Below the pieces are notes generated by a model. The model was given only the letters and a program-made list of their open reading frames with translations, was not told the origin of the DNA and searched no databases. From a virus, in IMG/VR virus record IMGVR_UViG_3300010160_000109, positions 1 through 38,557 of that record: a DNA stretch of 38,557 nucleotides, one strand, 5' to 3'. The translations under genes were made by a program, and so were the position numbers. The stretch's first letter is position 1; each line of letters opens with the position of its first letter. This document shows, one piece after another, positions 8,823-17,900 of this stretch.

Positions 8823-9010
8823 CAGCAATAGATGCGGTGCTGGCAGAAATGACTGCCAGTTACGGCGACCTGGCTGCGCTTGCACGGCAACAGGTAGTCA
8901 GCGCACCGGAAATAGCCGAGGCGTTGACACAGGTAGACACAGATTCAGCGGAATATGTCTGCCTCAAACTCTTGGAAAAAAATGTCCGACAAGATACAGA
9001 ACACGAATGA
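8819..9010 (+). CDS. small tail-region protein, unknown
   Basis: A 63-residue acidic protein whose ATG overlaps the tail tube stop (ATGA), so it is probably translated by coupling. It is helical by composition (EMTASYGDLAALARQQ) with a charged end. I recognise no family. It overlaps the following frame, and a run of seven A (8976-8982) lies where that frame takes over. This leaves open a fused product by -2 or +1 shifting, but the two are more simply separate proteins. A packaged tail component or a chaperone are both possible. Confidence 0.55.
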   Translation: MTAIDAVLAEMTASYGDLAALARQQVVSAPEIAEALTQVDTDSAEYVCLKLLEKNVRQDTEHE

Positions 9011-9203
9011 TCTGCTGAATTTTTTGGTAACTCAAGCCGAATCCCGCAAGGATTGGTTTGGGTTTACCCAGCAAAAGATGACAGGCATCCAACTGGTGCA
9101 TCAAATAGCTGCCAACCATGCTGACACAATGACGCCAGAGCAGATCGTGAAATTTGTTGTAGAACTTAACAACCTAATGTACAAAGATATTATCCGAGGA
9201 TGA
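8982..9203 (+). CDS. small tail-region protein, unknown
   Basis: A 73-residue helical protein read from ATG 8982 (GGA 5-7 nt upstream). An in-frame ATG at 8955 would add 9 residues but lacks a ribosome binding site. Notable stretch: TMTPEQIVKFVVELNNLMYKDII. I recognise no family. It overlaps the end of the previous frame and stops 1 nt before the gp10-like gene, so it belongs to the tail transcript. A role in tail assembly is inferred from position only. Confidence 0.6.
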   Translation: MSDKIQNTNDLLNFLVTQAESRKDWFGFTQQKMTGIQLVHQIAANHADTMTPEQIVKFVVELNNLMYKDIIRG

Positions 9204-9204
9204 C

Positions 9205-9783
9205 ATGAGCGTCAGCATCAAACTTGAAGGAATCGGCAATGTTTATGCTGCTTTTGAAAGTTTATCGCAACAAGTTGGCGACAAAAATGCTAGGAGCAAA
9301 ATCCTAATTCCTGCAGTGCGGGAAGCAATGAAGACAGTGTTACAAGCTGCAAAAACTTTAGCGCCTAAAGACACAACGCAATTGGCAAACACTTTAACAT
9401 TGTCAGCAAGGCGTCCAACCAACAAAGACAGGAGATCAAAATACATAACGCAATCAGATACGGTTATAGCAATCGTGACTACAAAAGCGTTTCCCAAAAA
9501 GAAAAGACAGGAATTTTATGAAGAAAATGAAGCATTATGGAAAACAGATCAAAAAGCCTACGCAAAAAAATTTAGGAAGTTTTCAAAATCTATAAATTTT
9601 CCGTATGATGCACGAGCCATTGCACAGGAATTTGGTTCTGCTAGAAACCCAGCCCATCCATTTATGAGGCCAGCGTTAGAATCACAAGCGCAGGCTACAG
9701 TAACAAAACTAGGGGAAATATTGGCGAGAAGAATGAATGAGGCTACTGTGCAATATGTTGGTGGACAACCTAGAATTATTTAA
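9205..9783 (+). CDS. HK97 gp10-like tail component
   Basis: The 192-residue protein has the gp10 signature near its end, EFGSARNPAHPFMRPALES, as well as the N-terminal helix-rich IPAVREAMKTVLQAAKTLAPKDTTQLANTL. Members of this family take part in head-tail joining and tail completion. It is Lys-rich in the middle (AFPKKKRQEF, YAKKFRKFSKS). In most HK97-like genomes it lies upstream of the tail tube, whereas here it lies downstream, which is an unusual order. GAGGATGAC provides a ribosome binding site. Confidence 0.82.
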   Translation: MSVSIKLEGIGNVYAAFESLSQQVGDKNARSKILIPAVREAMKTVLQAAKTLAPKDTTQLANTLTLSARRPTNKDRRSKYITQSDTVIAIVTTKAFPKKKRQEFYEENEALWKTDQKAYAKKFRKFSKSINFPYDARAIAQEFGSARNPAHPFMRPALESQAQATVTKLGEILARRMNEATVQYVGGQPRII

Positions 9784-9800
9784 TACAGGAAAGCGTAAAC

Positions 9801-10268
9801 ATGACAAGACTATCCAGCGCACTGGGAACAGGCGCAGAATTCCGCATCAAAAAGTTTGAACTTGGAGGCCACGCCTTTCGAGTGCGAGTGCCATTGGTGA
9901 GCGAAAGCGATGCCATGCACAGCCGCATCATCAAACCAGACAGCGCAGCAATTGACAAAATTTACGCTGACTTGACAAAATCCCTAGACGAATTTAAAAC
10001 GCTAAAAAACGAAGAATTAGTTTTTTCAGAAAACGATGTTGTCGTGTCTGGGCGCTCAATGCGAGAGGCCGCTACAAACAAGGCAATGATGGAGGCACGC
10101 ATCACCGAAATGATTCGCCTGCTCCAACCAGAAAACCCGGCTAATACACTGGACGACATTACCTACGCTGAAATTGAACTGGAATGGCCTTTGAGCGTCC
10201 AGTTGGCCTTGGTAGAAAAGATTAATGAAGTTATCAGCCCAGGCTATAAGGAGAGCCGGGGAAACTAA
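9801..10268 (+). CDS. tail assembly chaperone gpG-like
   Basis: The 155-residue product is the short form of a tail assembly chaperone that binds the tape measure during tail building. Assignment rests on position just upstream of the tape measure and on a perfect frameshift arrangement: the gene ends with the slippery heptamer GGGAAAC (10259-10265) directly before its TAA stop, and the -1 frame is open into the next gene. Ribosomes that shift make a fusion of about 274 residues, close to the size of lambda gpGT. The C-terminal half is helical and acidic (ITYAEIELEWPLSVQLALVEKINEVI). Confidence 0.8.
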   Translation: MTRLSSALGTGAEFRIKKFELGGHAFRVRVPLVSESDAMHSRIIKPDSAAIDKIYADLTKSLDEFKTLKNEELVFSENDVVVSGRSMREAATNKAMMEARITEMIRLLQPENPANTLDDITYAEIELEWPLSVQLALVEKINEVISPGYKESRGN

Positions 10269-10624
10269 TTGGCTCGTTGAAAGAACAAGTCGCAGCGGCG
10301 ATGGTCTTCAACGGGCATACACCAGAATCAATTGCTGCCCTAGATCAAATCACCATGCTGCAAATCCAAACAATGTACGCTGACGGGGTAATTGGCAATC
10401 ATGGCCTGCTGGCGCAGCTTGCAGTATTGACAACCGGCGTATTCAACTACATCCGTCCCCCCCACGCAGCCCCGTACAGGCTTGCAGGCACGCTCGGCGC
10501 AGTGCATGACTACCTGTACCCTCCAGCAAGCCAGGAACAGCTTGCAGCGCAGGCCAATGACAGCCTGTTAGCGTTTATGGTGCAGGCACCAGGCTTTAGC
10601 AAAGGAAGATTTAATCATGGCTAA
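10250..10624 (+). CDS. tail assembly chaperone T extension (reached by -1 frameshift)
   Basis: This frame supplies the T part of a gpGT-type chaperone. It is open from 10250, just after a TAA at 10247, and is entered at GGGAAAC from the preceding gene, giving a junction ...SRGN-LIGSLKEQVAAAM. A TTG at 10277 could serve as an independent start but has no ribosome binding site. The product part (about 118 residues after the slip) includes FNGHTPESIAALDQITMLQIQTMYADGVIG and ends 8 nt inside the tape measure gene. Confidence 0.78.
   Translation, partial: GEPGKLIGSLKEQVAAAMVFNGHTPESIAALDQITMLQIQTMYADGVIGNHGLLAQLAVLTTGVFNYIRPPHAAPYRLAGTLGAVHDYLYPPASQEQLAAQANDSLLAFMVQAPGFSKGRFNHG
10259..10316 (+). 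promoter_or_regulatory. programmed -1 ribosomal frameshift signal
   Basis: The slippery heptamer G GGA AAC (10259-10265, read in the gpG frame) is followed by a 6-nt spacer that includes the gpG stop, then a 10-bp stem: GCTCGTTGAA (10272-10281) pairs with TTCAACGGGC (10307-10316) with one U-G pair. The 25-nt loop can fold further (GTCGC with GCGAT). Heptamer, spacer and stem match the geometry of known -1 frameshift sites; lambda uses GGGAAAG. Confidence 0.85.
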
Positions 10625-13205
10625 CATTGCTCGGCTCGGTGTAGCCCTTGGCCTAAACAGCGCCGAATTTGTCACGGGCATTGACGCTGCGTCCAGAAAA
10701 TTAGATAACTTTGGCGCAGCAGCAATTGGCGTGGCTAAAAATGCTGTGGCAGTGTTGGCTGCTGCCTTTGTTGCGGCGACTTTTAAAGCGATTACCTATG
10801 CTGATGAAATTGCAGATGTAGCAGCAGCGAATGATATTGCTATTGACTCAATTATTAAATTAACCAATGCTTTGGAAAATTCTGGAGGCAAAGGTGAAAA
10901 CGCTGGGAAGATGATTGCCAGCTTTACCGATTTTGTAGACAAAGCGGCAAAAGGCTCATTTGAAGGACAAAAAACTTTTAGCGATTTAGGCATATCACTT
11001 CAAGACATTGGCAGTATGTCTACCCAGCAGTTGTTGCAAAAAACAACTCAAGCAATAGCAGACATGGAAGATCCACTAACCCGAAACGCTCGGGCTGCTG
11101 ACGCATTTGGAAAATCTTCTAAAGGCGTGGACATGGTTGACTTTGCTAGAGGTTTGAGAGAAGGCACTGGCGCAACCCTTGAGCAAGAGCAGGCAATCAA
11201 AAATGCAGCAGAAGCATTTGACACTTTTAGGAGCATCGGCAGAGATATTGCCCTGTTAATTCTTACCTCAATTGGGCCTCAATTAAAAGCTGTTGCTGAT
11301 TACATGAAATTAGCATCATCAGAAACCAGTGCTTTTGGTGTTGTTTTTGGTTCAGTTTTTAAAACAATTGCACATGGAATGTCAGACTTGGCATTTATAA
11401 CTAAAGGTTTTTCGGATGATATTGCACACGCAATAAAAAGTTTAGAAACTTTAACCTTATATTTAATGATAGGGAAATTACAAAAAGGCTTTGACAAATT
11501 TGCTCAAGACGTAAAAGAATATAACAAAAAACGTAAACAAGCTAGAGAAGAATTAGATGCATTTCAACAGCAATTATTAGGCAACGAAACAAAAACACAA
11601 CGCATGGGGACGGGTTTTCAAGATCCTCGGATTGTCACGCCAGATGATGATGTAAAACGTGAAGTAAAAACCCCAAAAGAAGTTTTGGCAAAGAATTTTG
11701 AATTAGAAAAAGCAAAATTAGCAAATCAATATGCGGTAACAAATAATCTTATAAAAAGTTATGAATTAGAAGCTAATCAAATAAAGCAAGAACAAAACAA
11801 AGCGTATGCCGAAGCAAGATTAGAAATAAAACAAAAAAACATTACCGAAGAAAACAGATTTGAATCAGTAAACGCCAACATATTAAAAGAAAAATTGTTA
11901 GGCATTGACAAAAATTATCTTGAAAAAATAGCGGCATTAAAATACAAATACAAACAAGAAGCAATTAAAAAAGAATTTGATTTAGACAAACTCAGATTAG
12001 AAAATGAATTTGCTGCAATTGTAAAATATAACGATGATCAGGGTAAATTACAATTTGCATTTCTTAGCGAAGAACAAAAAATAGAAAAAGAATACAAAGG
12101 CAAAACAGCGCAAGCAATTTTAGAAAATAAGCAAAAAAATATACTTGAAGAAAATCAATTTGTAGGTGCAAATGCTTTGCAGTTGACTTTAAATTTAGGC
12201 AAAATTGATGCCGAATATTATGCAAATAAAAAAGCGCGTGCTGATAAATATAGAGAAGAAGAAGCGCAACGCAACTTAGATCAAACAAATGAAATAAACG
12301 AAATATTTAATAAAGAAGAAATTAGAAGAGGGGAACGGCAAAAAGTCATAACCGATATTGCAGCACAATCTAGAGCGCAATTGGTTAATTTGGAAATGGC
12401 TCAAGAATTATTTTTAATAGATCAAAAATCTAGGTACATGAAAAAAGAAGACGTGGACTTAGAAAAAGAATTGCTACAGATAAAATACAAGCATGACGAA
12501 GTAGTATTAAGTATTTACAAAAATACTCAATTAACTGAGGACGCAAAAGAAGGAGCTTATAACTTAGAAAACAGAAACTTAGCAATAACAATTGCACTAG
12601 CCAAGGAACGCTTGCAGATATTAAAAGATCAAAAATCAGGCGGCATGATGGAAGGTTTTCTATTCCGCATGGATACCTTTGGCAAAGACATGGAAACCAG
12701 TTTTGAAGCTGGCGGTAAAGCATTTGACTCAATGATGGGCAGCATGACTAAAGCCTTGGACGAATTTGTAACTACTGGCAAATTAAATTTTGGAGATTTT
12801 GCCGGCTCTATTATTAAAGATATGCTGGCAATTCAATTACGGGCATCTGCAACTAATTTGTTTTCTATGTTGGGAAAAATTGCCGTTGCAGCATTTTCAG
12901 GATCGCCAACAATTCCAATGCAACCTGGAGGCGGTTATGCTAATGGCGGCGACCCGCCGGTTGGAGTGCCCTCAATGGTTGGCGAACGTGGCCCGGAATT
13001 GTTTGTTCCGAGGACGGCTGGCACAATTGTTCCTAACCATTCAATGGCAATGATGGGCGGCTCAACCAACAACATCACCAACTACAATATCCAAGCAATT
13101 GATACCAAGTCATTTGAAGATCGCATCCTGGGCAGCAGCAAAGCAGTCTGGGCAGCAAACGCCTACGGAGCCAAAAACTTATCGCTCGGCAGGGGAAGAA
13201 CATGA
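10617..13205 (+). CDS. tape measure protein
   Basis: The 862-residue protein sets tail length and is released during DNA injection. The N-terminus (ARLGVALGLNSAEFVTGIDA) is typical, followed by a hydrophobic helix (about 36-57). Residues about 290-680 are a long Lys/Glu coiled coil. The C-terminus has the common tape measure motif GGGYANGGDPPVG...MVGERGPELFVP (about 771-800). The coiled-coil part (about 11.3-12.6 kb) is markedly A-rich compared with both ends, suggesting different mutational or recombinational history. AAAGGAAG lies upstream of the ATG. Confidence 0.95.
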   Translation: MANIARLGVALGLNSAEFVTGIDAASRKLDNFGAAAIGVAKNAVAVLAAAFVAATFKAITYADEIADVAAANDIAIDSIIKLTNALENSGGKGENAGKMIASFTDFVDKAAKGSFEGQKTFSDLGISLQDIGSMSTQQLLQKTTQAIADMEDPLTRNARAADAFGKSSKGVDMVDFARGLREGTGATLEQEQAIKNAAEAFDTFRSIGRDIALLILTSIGPQLKAVADYMKLASSETSAFGVVFGSVFKTIAHGMSDLAFITKGFSDDIAHAIKSLETLTLYLMIGKLQKGFDKFAQDVKEYNKKRKQAREELDAFQQQLLGNETKTQRMGTGFQDPRIVTPDDDVKREVKTPKEVLAKNFELEKAKLANQYAVTNNLIKSYELEANQIKQEQNKAYAEARLEIKQKNITEENRFESVNANILKEKLLGIDKNYLEKIAALKYKYKQEAIKKEFDLDKLRLENEFAAIVKYNDDQGKLQFAFLSEEQKIEKEYKGKTAQAILENKQKNILEENQFVGANALQLTLNLGKIDAEYYANKKARADKYREEEAQRNLDQTNEINEIFNKEEIRRGERQKVITDIAAQSRAQLVNLEMAQELFLIDQKSRYMKKEDVDLEKELLQIKYKHDEVVLSIYKNTQLTEDAKEGAYNLENRNLAITIALAKERLQILKDQKSGGMMEGFLFRMDTFGKDMETSFEAGGKAFDSMMGSMTKALDEFVTTGKLNFGDFAGSIIKDMLAIQLRASATNLFSMLGKIAVAAFSGSPTIPMQPGGGYANGGDPPVGVPSMVGERGPELFVPRTAGTIVPNHSMAMMGGSTNNITNYNIQAIDTKSFEDRILGSSKAVWAANAYGAKNLSLGRGRT

Positions 13206-13852
13206 GTTTCCAAACCATCTTTGAAATCAGCCAAAGCATTAGCGTACAGAACCGGCGCACTGTCGGCCAGCAAGTCAGCAGATCAGGCCAAGTGCGGGTT
13301 GCTGAATATTTAACGTCTGTGCCGTGGTCATTCACCGTCAGGCCACATTCGTATCTGTACTATCCGCAAGTACGTAACATTATCCAAGTGATTGACAACA
13401 AAGATCGTCAATTGCCCGAGACAATTACCTTTGCCAGCAGCTTGTTGAGTTGGTTTGACGAATATAAAGGCGGCTTAACAAGTGGGCAGGCAGCAGCCCT
13501 AACGCTTGCAGCAGTGCCAGCAGCCAACGCCACCACAATCACAGTTGGCAACCTGCCAAGCGTTTCAGCAGGTACTGTGGTGTTTGCGGCGGGTGATTTT
13601 CTTCAAATTGGCGTGTACCCGTACAAAGTTACTGCTGAAGTTTTGCGAGGCAGCGGCTCTACAGTCAGCGTCACCTTGCACCGCCCTGTAATTGGCACGC
13701 CCACAACAGGCACATTAACAGCAGTTGGCTCGGCCTGCACGTTTTATCTGCTGGCAGCACAATGTCCTACCTACACACTTAACCCGATGACCTCGGGCGC
13801 ATTTGTCCAGTGGGACGGTGACTTTGTGTTTATTGAGGACATTGTCGGATGA
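13202..13852 (+). CDS. minor tail / distal tail protein
   Basis: The 216-residue protein lies directly after the tape measure, where siphoviruses encode the distal tail or gpM-like protein that starts the tail tip. It has an N-terminal strand (FQTIFEISQSISVQNRRTVGQQVSRSGQVRVAEY) resembling a belt region and a beta-rich insert (AATTITVGNLPSVSAGTVVFAAGDFLQIG) similar to an OB-fold or lectin-like module. It ends in FVQWDGDFVFIEDIVG. Starts and stops overlap neighbours by 4 nt. The exact homologue is not certain. Confidence 0.65.
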   Translation: MSFQTIFEISQSISVQNRRTVGQQVSRSGQVRVAEYLTSVPWSFTVRPHSYLYYPQVRNIIQVIDNKDRQLPETITFASSLLSWFDEYKGGLTSGQAAALTLAAVPAANATTITVGNLPSVSAGTVVFAAGDFLQIGVYPYKVTAEVLRGSGSTVSVTLHRPVIGTPTTGTLTAVGSACTFYLLAAQCPTYTLNPMTSGAFVQWDGDFVFIEDIVG

Positions 13853-14502
13853 CTACCACAATGGCTGCATTGAGCAGCCCATCCATTATCCAAGCCGAAT
13901 TTATTCGGCTAGTTACCAGCACGCAAACTTATTATTTTTGCAATGCCGCTGCACCGATTACCGTGGACAGCATGACGTTTAGCAACTTAGGCAGCTTGCT
14001 ATCCATCAGCGCAATTGACAGAAATATTAAAGCCAGCAGCGCCGATTTAGCAATTTCTCTTACTGGTGTAGACGGCACTAATGTTGCGCTAGTACTTGCA
14101 GCTAATATTAAAGGCAGTGAAATATTTGTTTATCGTGGATTTTTAGATAGCAATAATCAAATTATTATGACGCCAAGCCAGCAATGGTTTACACGATATA
14201 CCGGCATTGTCAGCAACTGTTCTATTACTGAAGATTTCAACGATCAGCTAAGAACAAGAATCGCCACGGTAGGCATTACCTGCGCCAGCTTTAGAACTAT
14301 CCTAGAGAACCGCATCCAAGGCATTAAAACGACTCCCAAGGCGTGGAATTTTATTTATGCAGCAGACACTAGCATGAACCGAGTGCCGGTGATTGCAGCC
14401 ACGTATTTTGACTTTGGCAAACCGCCGCAATCTGCAACTGTCAGTAGCAACACATCAAACGTCCAAACAACTTTCCTCGAAGGCGGGAGGGATAGCGGAT
14501 GA
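13849..14502 (+). CDS. minor tail protein, hub-associated
   Basis: The 217-residue protein resembles the gpL/DUF2163-type proteins that link the distal tail ring to the hub. It contains FIRLVTSTQTYYFCNAAAPI at the N-terminus, strands such as DLAISLTGVDGTNVALVLAANIKGSEIFVYRGF, and a Cys in VGITCASFRTILENRIQG where related proteins have a Cys-rich C-terminal part. It overlaps both neighbours by 4 nt and precedes the GNAT and J-like genes. The function is assigned mainly by order. Confidence 0.62.
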   Translation: MTTTMAALSSPSIIQAEFIRLVTSTQTYYFCNAAAPITVDSMTFSNLGSLLSISAIDRNIKASSADLAISLTGVDGTNVALVLAANIKGSEIFVYRGFLDSNNQIIMTPSQQWFTRYTGIVSNCSITEDFNDQLRTRIATVGITCASFRTILENRIQGIKTTPKAWNFIYAADTSMNRVPVIAATYFDFGKPPQSATVSSNTSNVQTTFLEGGRDSG

Positions 14503-14948
14503 TCCGTGAAGCTAACAGGCACGATATGCCTGCATTGCTACAAATGATGCGCGACTACAGCACGCAGACGCCTGTGCCAGCATTGCAAGCGGCAGCAGCA
14601 CATGATGAGGCGCACGTTGCCAACTTAATGACGCAAATGATGGCAGGGCGTGGATTTGTTTTGATTGACAACGAGTCAAGAGGATTTATTGCGGCACTGA
14701 TTACCACCAATGTCTGGTGCCCAGATGTTTACGAACTGCACGAACTGGCCTGGTGGGTAAAACCAGAGCATAGAAACGGAACCGTGGGCGGTAGGCTTTG
14801 GAAAGAATTTGATCGGCTGGCAACAGACTTAATTGACGATGGGCGCATTGATGTAGCCGTAACCGCTGTAATGGCTAAAAATACTTGGATTGATTACACC
14901 AAGCGAGGTTATGCGCCAATGCAAGCAACATTCTTTAGGGTGCATTAA
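14499..14948 (+). CDS. GNAT-family acetyltransferase
   Basis: The 149-residue protein has the GNAT fold pattern: N-terminal MIREANRHDMPALLQMMRDY, strand GFVLIDNESRGFIAALI, and motif A ELAWWVKPEHRNGTVGGRLWKEF (about 82-104), where R-N-G-x-V-G-G is the acyl-CoA pyrophosphate loop. It ends in Y-x-x-R-GYAP, another family hallmark. It would transfer an acetyl group to a free amine. It is embedded in the tail genes with 4-nt overlap upstream and direct contact with the J-like gene downstream. It may acetylate a virion or host protein; the substrate is unknown. Confidence 0.85.
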   Translation: MIREANRHDMPALLQMMRDYSTQTPVPALQAAAAHDEAHVANLMTQMMAGRGFVLIDNESRGFIAALITTNVWCPDVYELHELAWWVKPEHRNGTVGGRLWKEFDRLATDLIDDGRIDVAVTAVMAKNTWIDYTKRGYAPMQATFFRVH

Positions 14949-17900
14949 ATGGTTGCAACACTTATTGCGTATGCAGCAAGTTTATTAACAGCAGCCGAGG
15001 CAAGCGCAGCATTTGCAACAGCAGCCGCTACTTTTGCTGTTAATTTTGCCGTCAGCTATGTTGTCAGTCGGGTGTTTGCGCCAAATGATCCATCAGCAAA
15101 CCAACCCGTAGATCAGGGCGTTAGACAGCAGGTAGCACCCAATACCACCAACTCAATTCCAATTGTATATGGCAGTGCTTTTATGGGCGGCACATTTGTT
15201 GATGCTGTTTTAACCACAGATCAAAAAACAATGTACTACGTGCTGGCAATTAGCAGCATTAGCCCTAATGGGCAATTTAGTTTTGATCGCACACAGTTTT
15301 ATTACGGCGACCGTTTGGTTGCTTTTGATGGCAGCGATTTAACCAAAGTTGTCAGCTTAACAGACGGTGCTGGCAATGTTGATACAAAAATCAATGGTTT
15401 TCTTTTTATCAATTTGTACACATCCACCAATGCTGGGGTAATCACAAACGTTACAGGCACAGCGCCAAGCACTTACATGGGCGGCTCTGACATTGCATCT
15501 GCTGAACGCTGGACAGGAACCCGGCAAATGAACGGGCTGGCCTTTGCAATTGTTAAACTTATTTACAGCCAAGATGCTGGCACAACAAATCTACAGCCAA
15601 TTACCTTTAACGTCACGCAAAATCTAAATGGCACTGGCGTTGCAAAACCTGGCGATGTTTGGGCAGATTATTTGGGCAATGATGTTTACGGCGGCGGCAT
15701 GGTGGCAGGTTTGATTGACAGCGCATCAGCCACGGCACTCAACACCTACGCCGATCAGACGATTACTTTTACTAATAGCAGCGGCAACCCAGCAACCCAG
15801 GCTAGGTATCGCATCAACGGCGTCCTAGACACGGGGCAAAATGTCTTAGCTAACATTGATCGCATTATGCTGGCCTGCGATTCTTGGAATGCTTATAACG
15901 CAACTTTTGGTAAATGGTCAATTGTCATCAATAAAGCAGAAAGCACATCCTACGCTTTTGACGACACTAACATCATTGGCGAAATTAAAGTCAGTCTGAC
16001 AGACATTACAAATTCAATCAATCAAATTGAAGCGCAATTCCCTAACAAAGTAAACCGAGATCAGCGGGATTTGGTTTATTTAGAAACCCCTGCTAATTTG
16101 CTATATGCCAACGAGCCGATCAATAAATTTTCTTGCAATTTTGATTTGATAAACGAGTCTGTGCAAGTTAGTTATCTGGCAAACCGAGTGCTTGAGCAGG
16201 CCAGAGAAGATTTAATTGTCACCATCAATGCAGCATATCCCGCGATACAACTAGATGCTGGCGATGTAGTGTCAATTACAAACACTAGCTACGGCTGGAG
16301 TGCTAAGTTATTTCGGGCAATGAAAGTTAGCGAGATATCGTTGCCAGACGGAAATCTTGGCGCAAGTCTAGAATTGTCAGAATACAACGCTGCCGTTTAT
16401 GACGATGTTGCAATTACTCAATACAGCCCAGCACCAAACAGCAATCTGTCGTCTGCAAGTTTCTTTTCGGCACTTAGCGCACCTGTGGTTAGCGCATCAC
16501 GCCCGACTAACAATGTACCCTCATTTGATATCCAAATTACAACGCCAAGCATAGGACGGACAACAAGACTGACATTGTTTTATTCTACGTATTCCTCGCC
16601 TACAGCAAGCCAATGGACTCTGCTAGATACTTTTGTTTCGTCAGCCTCGACACCTTTAACGCCAAGCACAACATTTACATTTTTAAATTTAATATTGCCA
16701 GCAGGAACATATTATTTTGGCTTCATTGCTGCGAACGATATTTCGCAATCGCAAATTAGCGGCACAAGTTCTGGGCTAGTCTGGGCACCAACAGGCACAG
16801 TCGGCACGCAAACCGCAATCGTGTATCTATACCAGTGGGCAAACAGCACGCCAGGCAACCCAAGCGGTAACTCAACTTGGACATGGGCAACCGCATCTAA
16901 CGCATCGTACACAGGCGGCAACGGCTGGACGGTGGCAATACCTGCTAACCCAGGCACGGCAAGCACTTACCTTTGGCAAGCCAGCACCAGTATCTCAGCA
17001 TCTGCCGGGACGACAACGACAACTGTGTCATGGGCCAGCGGCTTTAGCCTGCAGGCAATCGCTCAGAACGGCGCTACAGGAAGCACAGGCGCTACTGGTG
17101 CCACAGGCAACAGCGCAGTGATCTGCTACGCCATATACGCTGGCAATCCAACAGTCACCGGCTCGGCAGTCACTATTGCTGGGACAGGTTTGCCAAACAC
17201 AACCAGTTTCTCGCCTACGTCTGCAACCGCATTTTCTTATGCCGTGCAAACCCCTGGAGCAGCGCAGGCAATGTTTCAAAGCGATGGCATTTACTATCCA
17301 GTTGCTAATCAAACAATTTGGAACACGCCATATTTGTCAAATCTGAAAGTTGGCAATCTATCAGCAATTAGCGCCGATCTCGGGACAATTACAGCGGGTT
17401 CAATAAGTTCCAACACTTACACAATGACATCAACAAATGGTTTTGTGATGAGACTAGGACAAAGTTCGGGTGCTGTTCCAATTGCATTACAAATTACTGG
17501 AATTACTGTTAATGATTGGGCTATCCACACTTACGGGAGTATGTTGATAGGAGATATATTTAGTGGAAATATTCGCTCGGGATATATGTATAGTTCAAAT
17601 TCCGATGCGGCTTATACTGGCATATTCATGAATGCCCTTTGCAATAATGTCGGCATTTATGGACGAGGTAATGCATCATATGGTGGCGCTAGTCACGCAA
17701 TCTTGGGGCAATGCTTTGGTGGCGCTACAGGAAATTTAAATACAAGCGGCATTGTAGGTACCACAATAAATTACGATTTTTATGCAGACGGGGCAGGCGT
17801 TAACTATGGGCCATTTACTGGGGCGCACGATGCGCTTATACCTATAGATGCAACAATAACTGAAGGCGACATTGTTATAGATTGCGGAGTTGCAGCACGC

